A stretch of DNA of 64,000 bases from Pedobacter frigiditerrae (GCF_032678705.1 NZ_JAVTSS010000001.1:1116001-1180000), one strand, 5' to 3'; shown: positions 54,928 through 63,364, counted from the first letter of the stretch. The notes: generated from the letters alone by a model not told the origin. Numbers and translations are program-made.

Positions 54928-55451
54928 CAGCATTTGTAATAGATTTTAACTTTTTTATCCTTTGCAGACCAGCCAATGTAAATATTAATGTCGTTGGCTA
55001 TGCGATAGCTAAATCCGTTTAATTTACTGGCTTTTAACTCTTCGTAAAAAACTTTGTCAGGAGCATTATTGTCCGGCTTTTCTTGTTCGGTTACGGCTGG
55101 AATTAAAATATGCTCTTCATCAAAAAAGAAATTAACTTCGTTAGTTAAGAACTTCAGTTTTTTATCTTCATTTTTTAAATCAGCGGGAGCTAAATAACTC
55201 TTCAATAATTCTTTAGCTGCTATTTCTTTTTTATAAATTTCTTCCCCATTTTTTGTGGTGATAGTAAATAAAATTTTCATCTCATCAGGTTCTTCTCCTA
55301 ATAAAGCAACTTTAAACGTATCTAATTGTGCAGTGTCTGTAAAAGCTTCAAGTTTGATTTTCTGAATGTTTTGTTCAGCTTTTTCTGACTTGGAATTACA
55401 GGCAACTACCGCAAAAGCAAAAAATAAGAGTAGGGAATGAGCGAATTTCAT
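54924..55451 (-). CDS. Hypothetical lipoprotein
   Basis: A 175-residue protein with signal peptide and lipobox (FAVVAC, Cys about 18) followed by an acidic/lysine-rich linker. The rest alternates beta-strand-like and charged segments (EILFTITTKNGEEIYKKEI, EVNFFFDEEHILIPAV) and ends in YYKCC. I do not recognise a family. It should sit in the periplasm or outer membrane. It converges on the regulator gene, the two overlapping by 4 bases at their stop codons. Confidence 0.8.
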   Translation of the reverse strand: MKFAHSLLLFFAFAVVACNSKSEKAEQNIQKIKLEAFTDTAQLDTFKVALLGEEPDEMKILFTITTKNGEEIYKKEIAAKELLKSYLAPADLKNEDKKLKFLTNEVNFFFDEEHILIPAVTEQEKPDNNAPDKVFYEELKASKLNGFSYRIANDINIYIGWSAKDKKVKIYYKCC

Positions 55452-55531
55452 AACGGACTAAATTTACAATCGAATATAAGAAACTATTTAAATTCAAGTA
55501 AATTATTTGAAAACTCAGTTTGAGGAAAGAT

Positions 55532-55590
55532 GTCACCCTGAGCGTAGTCGAAGGATAATTCGTTAAAGTTTTCGATTACACTCAGACTGA
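55532..55590. repeat. GTCACCCTGAGCGTAGTCGA-type hairpin repeat
   Basis: Two imperfect inverted arms of 21 bases (17 pairs matching by eye) start at 55532 with GTCACCCTGAGCG and return with TTCGATTACACTCAGACTGAC. It shares its core with 36904 and 40804. It lies upstream of a lipoprotein gene and downstream of kdsB, so it may act as a terminator for either. Confidence 0.7.
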
Positions 55591-55601
55591 CAGCAACCTT
55601 T

Positions 55602-56363
55602 CTAAAGTATTATTTTTTGTAAATCTTCTGGTGTATCAATTGCAATAGTTTCTATTCCGGTAACTTTTGTTTGTATTTGATAACCATTTTCTAACCAACG
55701 CAATTGTTCTAAGCTTTCTGCCAACTCTAATGAGGATGGAGCCAATTTGGTTATTTCTAAAAGCGTTTTGGTAGTGTAACCATAAATGCCAATATGTTTG
55801 TAGAATTGATGAGCAGTTACCCAATCTTGCTTCTTTTCCGCATTGCGGATATAAGGAATTGGATGGCGGCTAAAATATATGGCTTGCTGATTTGCGTTAA
55901 TCACAACCTTCGGAATGTTTGTGTTAAAAAGCTCGTCATCACTATGAATTTCTTTAATTAGCGTTGCAAGTTGAATTTTATCATCCGTAAAACAAGAACG
56001 AACTAATGCAATTTGAGCAGGGTCTATAAAAGGTTCATCACCCTGTATATTTATCACTACATCATAACCTTTCAGTTTCATGGCAACCTCTGCACAACGG
56101 TCTGTTCCGCTTTGGTGTTTGGTGTCAGTCATAATTACTTCGCCACCAAAAGCCTCAACAACAGAAGAGATACGCTCATCGTCAGTTGCCACAACAACTC
56201 TATCTAAATCACATTTTTTTGCTTGCTCGTAAACACGTTGTATCATTGTTTTGCCAGCAATATCAACCAAAGGTTTTGCAGGAAAGCGGGTAGAAGCGTA
56301 ACGAGCTGGAATGATACCTAGAACCCCTAACCCCTGAAGGGGCTTTTCATTTCCTTTGTTCAT
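55602..56363 (-). CDS. kdsB: 3-deoxy-manno-octulosonate cytidylyltransferase (KdsB)
   Basis: Activates Kdo as CMP-Kdo for lipid A-core synthesis. The 253-residue product has the nucleotide-binding LGIIPARYASTRFPAKPLVDIAGKTMI (about 15-41), ATDDERI and MTDTKHQSGTDRCAE (about 95-109) and NIQGDEPFIDP (about 124-134). Family proteins usually start a few residues before IIPARY; here 14 extra residues precede it, encoded by a repeat element at 56322-56409 that also supplies the only in-frame ATG. It follows the deoxynucleoside kinase gene on the same strand, 44 bases away. Confidence 0.98.
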   Translation of the reverse strand: MNKGNEKPLQGLGVLGIIPARYASTRFPAKPLVDIAGKTMIQRVYEQAKKCDLDRVVVATDDERISSVVEAFGGEVIMTDTKHQSGTDRCAEVAMKLKGYDVVINIQGDEPFIDPAQIALVRSCFTDDKIQLATLIKEIHSDDELFNTNIPKVVINANQQAIYFSRHPIPYIRNAEKKQDWVTAHQFYKHIGIYGYTTKTLLEITKLAPSSLELAESLEQLRWLENGYQIQTKVTGIETIAIDTPEDLQKIIL

Positions 56364-56409
56364 ATGATATTATATTTAGTTTACAAACTCCCCTTTAGGG
56401 GCTGGGGTT
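56322..56409. mobile_element. 88-bp MITE-like element between kinase and kdsB genes
   Basis: The terminal inverted arms are AACCCCTAACCCCTGAAGGGG (56322-56342) and CCCCTTTAGGGGCTGGGGTT (56390-56409). They match apart from one gap and two or three substitutions, and each contains its own CCCCTnAAGGGG palindrome. The centre is AT-rich. No transposase or target duplication is visible. One end encodes kdsB residues 1-14, and the other adjoins the kinase stop codon at 56408-56410. Confidence 0.55.
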
Positions 56410-57022
56410 AAAACAATCCGTTTATCTCTGCTTCAATAGATTGAATGATAGACCCTAAATCTTCTGGATTATTGGTAAAATCTAATTTGTCTTTATCTAG
56501 AATCAGTAGTTTACCCAGGTTATAACCTTTAATCCAAGCTTCATATTTTTCGTTAAGTTTAGATAAATAATCAATACGGATACTTGCTTCGTACTCACGA
56601 CCACGGCGTTGGATATTATTAACCAAAGTTGGTACAGAAGCTTTTAAATAGACCAATAAATCTGGTGGTTTAATAAAAGAGGTAATATTTTCGAAAATAG
56701 CTTTATAGTTTTCGTGGTCTCTAGTGGTCATTAGGCCCATTTCGTGCAAGTTTTCTGCAAAAATATAAGCATCTTCATAAATCGTACGGTCTTGAATTAC
56801 ATTACGTTTATGACTATCAATTTCAACAATTTGTTGAAAACGGCTATTCAAAAAATAAATCTGTAAATTAAAGCTCCAACGTTTCATGTCGCTATAGAAA
56901 TCCTCTAAATAAGGGTTGTTATCTACAGCTTCATATAAAGCTTCCCAGCCATAATTTTTGGCCAATAAACTTGTTAAAGTAGTTTTTCCTGCGCCTATGT
57001 TTCCAACTATTGCTATGTGCAT
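56408..57022 (-). CDS. Deoxynucleoside kinase
   Basis: Phosphorylates deoxynucleosides in the salvage pathway. The 204-residue protein has the P-loop GNIGAGKTTL (7-16), the catalytic QDRTIYED region (about 73-80), where the DR pair binds the 5'-hydroxyl side, and the LID-like RRGREYEASIRIDYL (about 139-153). It fits the deoxyadenosine/deoxyguanosine kinase branch common in bacteria with this fold; nucleoside choice is not visible. The stop codon lies at the edge of the MITE-like element and may have been created by it. Confidence 0.94.
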   Translation of the reverse strand: MHIAIVGNIGAGKTTLTSLLAKNYGWEALYEAVDNNPYLEDFYSDMKRWSFNLQIYFLNSRFQQIVEIDSHKRNVIQDRTIYEDAYIFAENLHEMGLMTTRDHENYKAIFENITSFIKPPDLLVYLKASVPTLVNNIQRRGREYEASIRIDYLSKLNEKYEAWIKGYNLGKLLILDKDKLDFTNNPEDLGSIIQSIEAEINGLF

Positions 57023-57030
57023 ATATTTTT

Positions 57031-57139
57031 AGATATGAGATTTGAGACTTGAGACTTGAGATTTTAGACTTGAGATTTGAGACCTGCATTATCTCATATC
57101 TCACATCTATTTTCTCACATCTCAAATATCAAATCTATC
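57031..57139. repeat. GAGAYTTGAGA heptad palindromic element 1
   Basis: A run of near-identical 7-8 base units (GAGATTTGAGACTTGAGAC...) is followed by its complement (CTCATATCTCACATCT...CTCAAATATC), so the whole 109 bases can fold into one long imperfect hairpin. It fills the gap between trpS and the kinase gene. Relatives are at 60261 and 62208. Confidence 0.75.
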
Positions 57140-57141
57140 AA

Positions 57142-58140
57142 TTAAAAACTTTTAAAACCAATTAATTCTCTTACTTCGCGTATTCTTTTTTGTGCGCTTT
57201 CTCTGGCCTTTAATGCACCGTGTTTTGCCACCTGGCGAAGATAAGCCGTATCTGCTGCAATTTCGTTAATACGTTCACGCATTGGTGCAGTTGTTATGAT
57301 CATGTCTTCAGCCAATTGCTTTTTAAAGTCGCCATAACGAATAGCCATTTTATTATACTGTTCATCAAAATGTGCTAAAGTATCTTCTGAAGAAACGATT
57401 TTCATTAAATCGAATAAGTTCTGAATAGCTTCTGGTTTCTCTTGAAACTCTGCTGTAGGTCCGCTATCTGTTACCGCTCTAGAAACTTTTTTACGGATAA
57501 TTTCTGGAGTATCTGATAAATAAACCGCGTTGCCTTCGCCTTCAGATTTACCCATTTTGCCTTTTCCATCTAAGCCTGGTACTTTTACTAGGCTTTTACT
57601 ATAGCTAAAAGCATAAGGTTCTGGGAAATAATCTTGATTATATAAACGGTTAAAACGATTCCCAAAAGTACGAGCCATCTCTAAATGTTGCTCTTGGTCT
57701 TTTCCAACAGGTACTTTGGTTGCTTTATGAATTAAAATATCTGCAGCCATTAATACTGGATACGTTAATAGACCTGCATTTACGTTATCTGGATTACCAC
57801 GAACTTTATCTTTAAACGAAGTACTACGTTCTAATTCGCCCATGTACGCATTCATATTCAGGTATAAATACAATTCTGCAATCTCTGGAACGTCAGATTG
57901 AATGTAAATTGTAGTTGCTTCTGGGTCAATACCACAAGCTAGATATTCTACTAACACGTGCTTCACATTTCCATGTAAATCTGCAGGAGTAGGGTGTGTA
58001 GTTAATGAATGTAAATCTGCAATGAAAAAGTAGCAATTGTACTCATGTTGCATTTGAACAAAGCTTTTTACGGCTCCATAATAATTTCCAATATGTAATT
58101 TTCCTGTAGAGCGTATGCCGCTCACAACTGTTTCTTTCAT
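57142..58140 (-). CDS. trpS: Tryptophan--tRNA ligase
   Basis: Charges tRNA-Trp. The 332-residue class I enzyme has the HIGH-like motif in GKLHIGNYYGA (13-23) and the KMSKS-like motif in KMGKSEGEGN (about 195-204); GKDQEQHLEMAR (about 147-158) is another family block. Length is normal for a bacterial enzyme. The start lies beside the 58.2-58.4 kb inverted repeat, which separates it from the divergent acyltransferase gene. Confidence 0.99.
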   Translation of the reverse strand: MKETVVSGIRSTGKLHIGNYYGAVKSFVQMQHEYNCYFFIADLHSLTTHPTPADLHGNVKHVLVEYLACGIDPEATTIYIQSDVPEIAELYLYLNMNAYMGELERSTSFKDKVRGNPDNVNAGLLTYPVLMAADILIHKATKVPVGKDQEQHLEMARTFGNRFNRLYNQDYFPEPYAFSYSKSLVKVPGLDGKGKMGKSEGEGNAVYLSDTPEIIRKKVSRAVTDSGPTAEFQEKPEAIQNLFDLMKIVSSEDTLAHFDEQYNKMAIRYGDFKKQLAEDMIITTAPMRERINEIAADTAYLRQVAKHGALKARESAQKRIREVRELIGFKSF

Positions 58141-58253
58141 AATTCGACGAAATTAAGAAAAAACCTATGAATGGATTTGAAATATTTGTTTTTTGTAATT
58201 ATTGTTAATAAATAAATTACATAAATAACTTATTTATAAACGTTTAACTATAT

Positions 58254-58349
58254 GTTGACCGTCGCTTCATCGTCCATTCACCGTCGGTTGACCGTCCAAA
58301 AGCCTATTTCGACGGTCAACCGACGGTATACCGAGCCTATACCGACGAC
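58254..58349. repeat. CCGTCGGTTGACCGTC inverted repeat cluster
   Basis: CCGTCGGTTGACCGTC (58281-58296) and GACGGTCAACCGACGG (58311-58326) are perfect 16-base inverted arms with a 14-base spacer. A further GTTGACCGTC lies at 58254-58263 and ACCGACGAC at 58341-58349, so the site holds several copies of one unit in both orientations. The block is GC-rich in an AT-rich divergent intergenic region. Confidence 0.8.
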
Positions 58350-58431
58350 TAATGGCAATAAAATCTCTCAATTATTTAATAGATTTTCAAAAAGTAACAA
58401 ATAGATTTTCTTAATTTGTACTTTTGATAAG

Positions 58432-59163
58432 ATGATTAAACTACTCAGAAAGATACATTACGTCTTTTCTTTATTCAGTATCCTTTTTTTCTTTATTCTA
58501 TTTTGGCCTATCTATGTTTTAGGAACCAGAAATCCTAAAAATTATTCGTTCGTAAATAAAATAAGAACATTACACTCATTTTTATGTACTGCGGTGGTTG
58601 GAATTTTTTTCAAGTTTAGCTTTGAAAAAGAACTCGACGAAAATCAGACTTATATCTACTGTGCTAACCATACTTCTAATTTAGATATCATTATTTTTTG
58701 TCTATTAGCCAAAGGGCGATATCATTTTATGGGCAAAGAAGAGTTAATGAAAAACCCCGTGTTAGGCATTTTTTTTAGAACTATTGATATTGCTGTATCT
58801 CGTGAGAGTAAGATATCGGCATTTAGGGCATTTAAAAAGGCTGGCGAAAATTTAGAAAAGGGGATGAGTTTAATTATTTTTCCTGAGGGAAGAATTGATG
58901 ACGCCTATCCTCCAGTTTTACAAGAATTTAAAAATGGCCCATTTAGGTTAGCTATAGAAAAAAACATACCGATTGTGCCAGTAAGTGTGATAAACATTTG
59001 GCAAATCATGTGGGATGATGGGATGAAGTTTGGCACTAGACCAGGAATTGGTGATATTTATGTTCATGAGCCAATTTTAACTACTATCTTAGCTGAAGAT
59101 AGTGCTGATGCCTTAAAAGAAGAAGTTTTTAAAAAGATAAACAGTAAGCTACAAAATAGATGA
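58432..59163 (+). CDS. 1-acyl-sn-glycerol-3-phosphate acyltransferase (PlsC-like)
   Basis: Acylates lysophosphatidate in phospholipid synthesis. The 243-residue protein begins with a membrane helix (about 12-32) and has the acyltransferase motifs NHTSNLD (HX4D, about 80-86), FFRTIDIAVSRES (about 118-130), FPEGRID (about 150-156) and VPVSVINIW. It is the first gene of a plus-strand group; gatC overlaps its end by 4 bases. Distant family members act on other lysolipids, so the exact acceptor is not certain. Confidence 0.93.
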   Translation: MIKLLRKIHYVFSLFSILFFFILFWPIYVLGTRNPKNYSFVNKIRTLHSFLCTAVVGIFFKFSFEKELDENQTYIYCANHTSNLDIIIFCLLAKGRYHFMGKEELMKNPVLGIFFRTIDIAVSRESKISAFRAFKKAGENLEKGMSLIIFPEGRIDDAYPPVLQEFKNGPFRLAIEKNIPIVPVSVINIWQIMWDDGMKFGTRPGIGDIYVHEPILTTILAEDSADALKEEVFKKINSKLQNR

Positions 59164-59450
59164 TAATAGATAAACAAACTGTTCATAAAGTTGCAGACTT
59201 AGCAAGAATTGCCATTAAGGAAGAAGAAGTGGAAACACTAACTGTTGAAATGAATAAAATTTTAACCTTTATGGAAAAGCTAAATGAATTGGATACAATT
59301 GGAGTTAAGCCTCTTGTATATATGAATGAGGAGGTTAATGTGTGGCGTGAAGATATTGCTAAGCAAGAAATTAGTGTGGTTGATGGCTTAAAGAATTCTG
59401 CTAAACATAACGAAAGCTTTTTCTTTGTGCCAAAGATTATAGAAAAGTAG
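59160..59450 (+). CDS. gatC: Asp/Glu-tRNA amidotransferase subunit C
   Basis: The small GatC subunit of the enzyme that converts Glu-tRNA-Gln and Asp-tRNA-Asn to the amidated forms. The 96 residues have the family pattern: DKQTVHKVADLARIAIKEEEVETL, the central helix MNKILTFMEKLNELDTIGVKPL and the closing SAKHNESFFFVPKIIEK. Its ATG overlaps the acyltransferase stop by 4 bases. The catalytic GatA and GatB genes are not in this window. Confidence 0.95.
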   Translation: MIIDKQTVHKVADLARIAIKEEEVETLTVEMNKILTFMEKLNELDTIGVKPLVYMNEEVNVWREDIAKQEISVVDGLKNSAKHNESFFFVPKIIEK

Positions 59451-59500
59451 ATTAAACTGTAACATATAATAGGTATAGCCTGTCTAAAAAAGAAAAAACA

Positions 59501-60259
59501 ATGCAAAAAGCACTCATTACCATTAATGATATAGGCCGTAAATATGTTATTGGCTCAGAAGTTATTCACGCTTTAAAATCTGTTAGCCTTTCAATAAACA
59601 AAGGAGAGTTTGTAGCCTTAATGGGTCCTTCTGGTTCTGGAAAATCTACCTTGATGAATATTTTAGGTTGTTTAGATACACCAAGTAAAGGCGATTATAT
59701 CTTAAATGGTACCAATGTAAGTCACATGACTGAAAATGAGTTAGCTGAGGTGCGTAATACAGAGATTGGTTTTGTTTTTCAAACCTTTAACCTGTTGCCT
59801 CGTGCTACATCATTAGACAACGTGGCGCTACCTTTAATTTATGCTGGTGCCAGTAAAAAGGAACGTAATGAGCGTGCAACTAAGGCTTTGGAAAATGTTG
59901 GTTTAGGTAATCGTGTTACACACAAACCAAATGAACTTTCCGGTGGTCAGCGCCAACGTGTAGCTGTTGCAAGAGCCTTAATCAATAATCCTTCTATTAT
60001 ATTGGCAGATGAGCCTACTGGTAACTTAGATACCAAAACATCCATTGAAATCATGGGCCTATTAGAAGAGATTCACAGTAAAGGAAACACCATTATTTTG
60101 GTTACCCACGAGGAAGATATTGCACAACACGCACACCGTATTGTTCGCATGAGAGATGGATTGATAGAAAAAGATTACGTTAACGATGATGTAAAAACTG
60201 TTTCACCACGCTTATCTCATTTAGAGAAAAAGGGAGATGATTTTGAAAGCATAGTTTAA
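59501..60259 (+). CDS. ABC transporter ATP-binding protein, MacB/LolD type
   Basis: A 252-residue ATPase with Walker [10 protein letters not shown] (about 42-50), the signature [15 protein letters not shown] (about 146-160), Walker B ILADEPTG and the H-loop [25 protein letters not shown] and the overall form place it in the MacB/LolD group that pairs with FtsX-like permeases. No permease is adjacent; the nearest is the partial gene at 63490, four kilobases away on the same strand, with several unrelated genes between. It probably drives export or lipoprotein transport from the periplasmic side. Confidence 0.93.
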   Translation: MQKALITINDIGRKYVIGSEVIHALKSVSLSINKGEFVALMGPSGSGKSTLMNILGCLDTPSKGDYILNGTNVSHMTENELAEVRNTEIGFVFQTFNLLPRATSLDNVALPLIYAGASKKERNERATKALENVGLGNRVTHKPNELSGGQRQRVAVARALINNPSIILADEPTGNLDTKTSIEIMGLLEEIHSKGNTIILVTHEEDIAQHAHRIVRMRDGLIEKDYVNDDVKTVSPRLSHLEKKGDDFESIV

Positions 60260-60260
60260 T

Positions 60261-60333
60261 AGATGTGAGAAGTGAGAAATTAGATATGAGACCATTCATA
60301 TCTCACATCTCACATCTAGTATCTCAAATCTCA
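60261..60333. repeat. GAGATNTGAGA heptad palindromic element 2
   Basis: AGATGTGAGAAGTGAGAAAT on the left has its near complement ATATCTCACATCTCACATCT on the right (18 of 20 positions by eye) around a short loop. It lies in the gap between the ABC ATPase and cobalamin adenosyltransferase genes, and its end is 3 bases before the latter's ATG. Confidence 0.75.
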
Positions 60334-60335
60334 AT

Positions 60336-60884
60336 ATGAAAATTTACACCAAAACAGGAGATAAAGGCGAGACATCACTAATTGGTGGTGTTCGTGTTCC
60401 TAAATATCACATCAGAATTGAAAGTTACGGAACGGTTGATGAGTTAAATTCTTACATCGGTTTAATCATGTGCCAATCGATAGATGCACATCATCAACAA
60501 GTTTTAAAAGAAATTCAAGATAGGTTATTCACAATTGGTTCTTCGTTAGCATCAGACCCAGAGAAGTCTAAGATGAAAATTCCTGACCTTTTAGAAAGTG
60601 ATATCACGTTACTTGAAAAAGAAATGGATGCGATGAATGAAGTACTTCCTGCTTTAAAGCATTTTATATTACCAGGGGGAAACACCGTTGTATCTTACTG
60701 TCATTTAGCTCGTTGTGTTTGTAGAAGAGCAGAAAGACTTACGGTAGAATTGGCTTCATCAAGCTTTGTTGACAGCAATATTACAATTTATTTGAACAGA
60801 TTAAGTGATTATTTGTTTGTTTTGGCTCGTAAATTGAATGACGATGCTAAAACAGAAGAAAACATCTGGATACCACGAATTTAA
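60336..60884 (+). CDS. PduO-type cob(I)alamin adenosyltransferase
   Basis: Makes adenosylcobalamin from cob(I)alamin and ATP. The 182-residue product begins KIYTKTGDKGETSLIGGVRVPK with the ATP-binding TGDKG(E/T) motif at 6-11, then SYGTVDELNSYIG, and ends with the long-helix motif RCVCRRAERLTVEL (about 130-143). This is the PduO-type three-helix-bundle trimer, not CobA. It needs a heptad repeat element just before its start codon. No other cobalamin gene is in the window. Confidence 0.95.
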   Translation: MKIYTKTGDKGETSLIGGVRVPKYHIRIESYGTVDELNSYIGLIMCQSIDAHHQQVLKEIQDRLFTIGSSLASDPEKSKMKIPDLLESDITLLEKEMDAMNEVLPALKHFILPGGNTVVSYCHLARCVCRRAERLTVELASSSFVDSNITIYLNRLSDYLFVLARKLNDDAKTEENIWIPRI

Positions 60885-60967
60885 ATAGTGGAAAAAAATA
60901 TTTGTTTTGCTCATTTTTTTTAACATACTTTTGCGCTTTCAGATTTAGAATAATTAATATTAAGAAT

Positions 60968-61189
60968 ATGTATTGGACATTAGAACTCGCATCGCACTTG
61001 GAAGACGCTCCATGGCCTGCAACAAAAGACGAATTAATTGATTACGGTATCCGTTCTGGTGCACCTGTAGAGGTGATTGAAAATTTACAAGCATTGGAAG
61101 ATGATGGTGAGCCTTATGAAACTATTGAAGAAATTTGGCCGGATTATCCTACCAAAGATGACTTCTTCTTTAATGAAGATGAATATTAA
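60968..61189 (+). CDS. DUF2795 family small protein
   Basis: A 73-residue acidic protein starting MYWTLELASHLEDAPWPATKDELIDYGIRSGAPVEVIENLQAL, which fits the DUF2795 pattern of a helix followed by (W/Y)PAxK and a helix-turn-helix-like unit. The family has no established role. I start it at ATG 60968; an earlier in-frame codon at 60902 is not followed by conserved sequence. A strong terminator follows. Confidence 0.85.
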   Translation: MYWTLELASHLEDAPWPATKDELIDYGIRSGAPVEVIENLQALEDDGEPYETIEEIWPDYPTKDDFFFNEDEY

Positions 61190-61203
61190 AGACTCAAGAT
61201 TTA

Positions 61204-61233
61204 AAACCTCAATATAAAAATTGAGGTTTTTTT
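61204..61233 (+). terminator. Rho-independent terminator after the DUF2795 gene
   Basis: AAACCTCAAT (61204-61213) pairs with ATTGAGGTTT (61220-61229) around a 6-base loop, followed by T residues. Confidence 0.9.
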
Positions 61234-61333
61234 ATTTTATAGAACAATTTAGAGCTAGTTGTTGTTAATGTTTAGAAATCGGATAAAAACGAAAAATATT
61301 ATAAACTAATTAATCAACTAAAATCTAAATGTC

Positions 61334-61486
61334 ATGGGAAATCTACTTTATGTTATCGCAGTAATCTTAATTATTATCTGGATATTCGGCGCTTTTGTAT
61401 CACCTTTCGGGGGCAATTTGATACATATTTTAATTGTTATAGCAATTATTGCTGTATTATTAAGAGTGATAAGAGGAGCAGCCTAA
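61334..61486 (+). CDS. lmo0937-type small membrane protein (DUF5670)
   Basis: A 50-residue protein: MGNLLYVIAVILIIIWIFG, a short FVSPFGGNLIHI turn and a second helix IAIIAVLLRVIRG. Two membrane helices with a Pro-Phe-Gly-Gly bend is the pattern of the lmo0937 family of tiny membrane proteins, widespread and of unknown role. It is too short to stand out by length alone, but the ATG, frame and composition are convincing, and a terminator follows 22 bases after the stop. Confidence 0.85.
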   Translation: MGNLLYVIAVILIIIWIFGAFVSPFGGNLIHILIVIAIIAVLLRVIRGAA

Positions 61487-61507
61487 AGAATACAACAATA
61501 AAATTCA

Positions 61508-61538
61508 GCTCTGATAATTAATTTATCAGGGCTTTTTT
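61508..61538 (+). terminator. Terminator overlapping the ispD stop codon
   Basis: GCTCTGATAA (61508-61517) pairs with TTATCAGGGC (61523-61532), followed by six T residues (61533-61538). The end overlaps the stop codon of the convergent ispD gene. Confidence 0.85.
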
Positions 61539-62199
61539 ATTTTACTAGAAACCCAGCTAGTTCTAAGTCTTCGGGGTAAGTGATTTTAATATTGCTTCTT
61601 TCGCCTTCAATTAGGTTGATTTTGAAACCGGCTTTTTCTACTACTGAAGCATCATCTGTAAACTTTGGTTTGTAATGCTGCTGGTAAGCTGTTCTTAGTT
61701 GACTTATCTCGAAAGTTTGTGGAGTTTGTATTAATACAAGTTCATCTCTATTGATGATTTTACTTTCTTTATCTTTTATTTTTCTAACAGAATCACTAGG
61801 TTTTATGCAGGTTACTGCATTTCCCATTTGTTCTGCAACCTCGTAAGCATTTGTTATCAATTTATTGCTAACAATAGGTCTAACTGCATCATGTATAGCC
61901 ACAATTCCTTCATCTTTAATAGCCATTAATCCATTTCTTACAGAATGAAATCTTTGCTCTCCACCTCGAATAATTAAGTGAGGGATGTTGAAGTTGTGCT
62001 TAAAACATAATTCTTCCCATTGTTGATGTAAATCAGCATTTAAAACAAGAATTATTTCTGGATTGAAGATAGAATTGTAAAAAGCCAAAATGGTGTGCAT
62101 GAGCACAGGCTTATCTTTTAGCAATAAGAATTGTTTAGCAACTGAATTTTGCATGCGCTTACCAGAACCGCCACCAACAATTATTGCGTAGTATTTCAT
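61537..62199 (-). CDS. ispD: 2-C-methyl-D-erythritol 4-phosphate cytidylyltransferase
   Basis: Third step of the MEP isoprenoid pathway. I start it at ATG 62197-62199 (MKYYAIIVGGGSGKRM); the longer in-frame version adds 19 residues that come from a repeat. The nucleotide-binding GGGSGKRM (about 9-16) with a Lys at NSVAKQFL, DAVRPIVSN (about 100-108) and DDASVVEKAG near the end are family motifs. At about 220 residues it is normal length. Confidence 0.96.
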   Translation of the reverse strand: MKYYAIIVGGGSGKRMQNSVAKQFLLLKDKPVLMHTILAFYNSIFNPEIILVLNADLHQQWEELCFKHNFNIPHLIIRGGEQRFHSVRNGLMAIKDEGIVAIHDAVRPIVSNKLITNAYEVAEQMGNAVTCIKPSDSVRKIKDKESKIINRDELVLIQTPQTFEISQLRTAYQQHYKPKFTDDASVVEKAGFKINLIEGERSNIKITYPEDLELAGFLVK

Positions 62200-62207
62200 T
62201 TTATGCA

Positions 62208-62281
62208 GATATGAGAAAATAGATTGGAGATATGAGAAAGACAAACTAGGTCTCAAATCTCATATCTCCAATCTCGTCTCT
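62208..62281. repeat. GAGATATGAGA heptad palindromic element 3
   Basis: AGATTGGAGATATGAGA on the left is matched by TCTCATATCTCCAATCT on the right (17 of 17 positions paired), with a loop near AGGTCTCAA. It lies between ispD and queA, and is the source of the spurious N-terminal extension in the longer ispD reading frame. Confidence 0.75.
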
Positions 62282-63329
62282 ATATAATTAACATCGCATC
62301 GCCATAGCTATAAAAGCGATACTTTTCTTTTAACGCTACTTGGTATGCATTCATTACATTTTCGTAACCACCAAAAGCACTTACCATCATTAACAAAGTT
62401 GATTCTGGTGTGTGGAAGTTAGTGATCATACAATTTGCAATACTGAAATCGTAAGGAGGGAAGATAAACTTGCTAGTCCAATCGTTAGCAGGTTTTAACC
62501 TTTTACCAGATGAAACTGCAGATTCGATAGCACGCATAGATGTTGTACCAACAGCACAAATTCTTCTTTTATCTTCAATCGCTTTGTTAACAATATCTAC
62601 AGCAGGTTGTTCGATGATAAACTGTTCTGAGTCCATTTTATGTTTAGTTAAATCTTCAACCTCAACAGGTCTAAAAGTACCTAAACCAACGTGTAAAGTA
62701 ACTTCAGCAAAATCAACACCTTTTAATTCTAAACGTTTCATTAACTCTCTGCTAAAGTGTAAACCAGCAGTTGGAGCTGCTACTGCACCTTCATGCTTAG
62801 CGAAAATTGTTTGGTAACGTTCTTTATCTTGTGCAGTTGCTTTACGCTTGATATATTTTGGAAGTGGTGTTTCTCCTAAGATTTCAACATTTTTTCTGAA
62901 TTCTTCATCAGTACCATCAAATAAGAAACGAATGGTACGACCACGAGATGTAGTGTTATCTACAACTTCAGCAACTAATAAATCGTCATCACCAAAATAT
63001 AATTTGTTGCCTACACGAATTTTACGAGCTGGGTCTACTAAAACATCCCATAAACGTAATTCTTTATTTAATTCGCGAAGTAAAAAAACTTCGATTGTTG
63101 CTCCAGTTTTTTCTTTATTTCCATATAAACGAGCAGGAAACACTTTTGTATTATTAAGGATCATGACATCCTTATCATCAAAATACCCTAAAACATCTTT
63201 GAAAATCTTATGCTCAATCTTGCCACTATCTTTGTGTAAAACCATTAAACGGGCTTCGTCTCTTTGTTCTGCAGGATTGTTCGCTAAAAGCGATTCAGGT
63301 AAATTAAACTTAAATTGAGATAACTTCAT
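62280..63329 (-). CDS. queA: tRNA preQ1(34) S-adenosylmethionine ribosyltransferase-isomerase
   Basis: Transfers the ribosyl part of SAM to preQ1 at the wobble position of tRNA in queuosine synthesis. I start it at ATG 63327-63329 ([16 protein letters not shown]); an in-frame TTG at 63359 gives ten odd residues. Motifs in order are [60 protein letters not shown] (around 180-197), [15 protein letters not shown] and [10 protein letters not shown]. At 349 residues it is normal length. Confidence 0.98.
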   Translation of the reverse strand: MKLSQFKFNLPESLLANNPAEQRDEARLMVLHKDSGKIEHKIFKDVLGYFDDKDVMILNNTKVFPARLYGNKEKTGATIEVFLLRELNKELRLWDVLVDPARKIRVGNKLYFGDDDLLVAEVVDNTTSRGRTIRFLFDGTDEEFRKNVEILGETPLPKYIKRKATAQDKERYQTIFAKHEGAVAAPTAGLHFSRELMKRLELKGVDFAEVTLHVGLGTFRPVEVEDLTKHKMDSEQFIIEQPAVDIVNKAIEDKRRICAVGTTSMRAIESAVSSGKRLKPANDWTSKFIFPPYDFSIANCMITNFHTPESTLLMMVSAFGGYENVMNAYQVALKEKYRFYSYGDAMLII

Positions 63330-63356
63330 GTTTTTTTGATGTAGTAAATTAGGGCG

Positions 63357-63364
63357 CAAATTTA
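63357..63364 (-). promoter_or_regulatory. -7 box of queA
   Basis: TAAATTTG on the minus strand, an exact TAnnTTTG box, lies 28 bases before the queA ATG. A TTG 22 bases further upstream could be the -33 box, although the spacing is one base long. Confidence 0.5.

Noticed and set aside
58254..58349. A CRISPR array in the repeated GTTGACCGTC units
   Set aside because: Units are of uneven spacing and in both orientations, there are fewer than four, and no cas gene is near.
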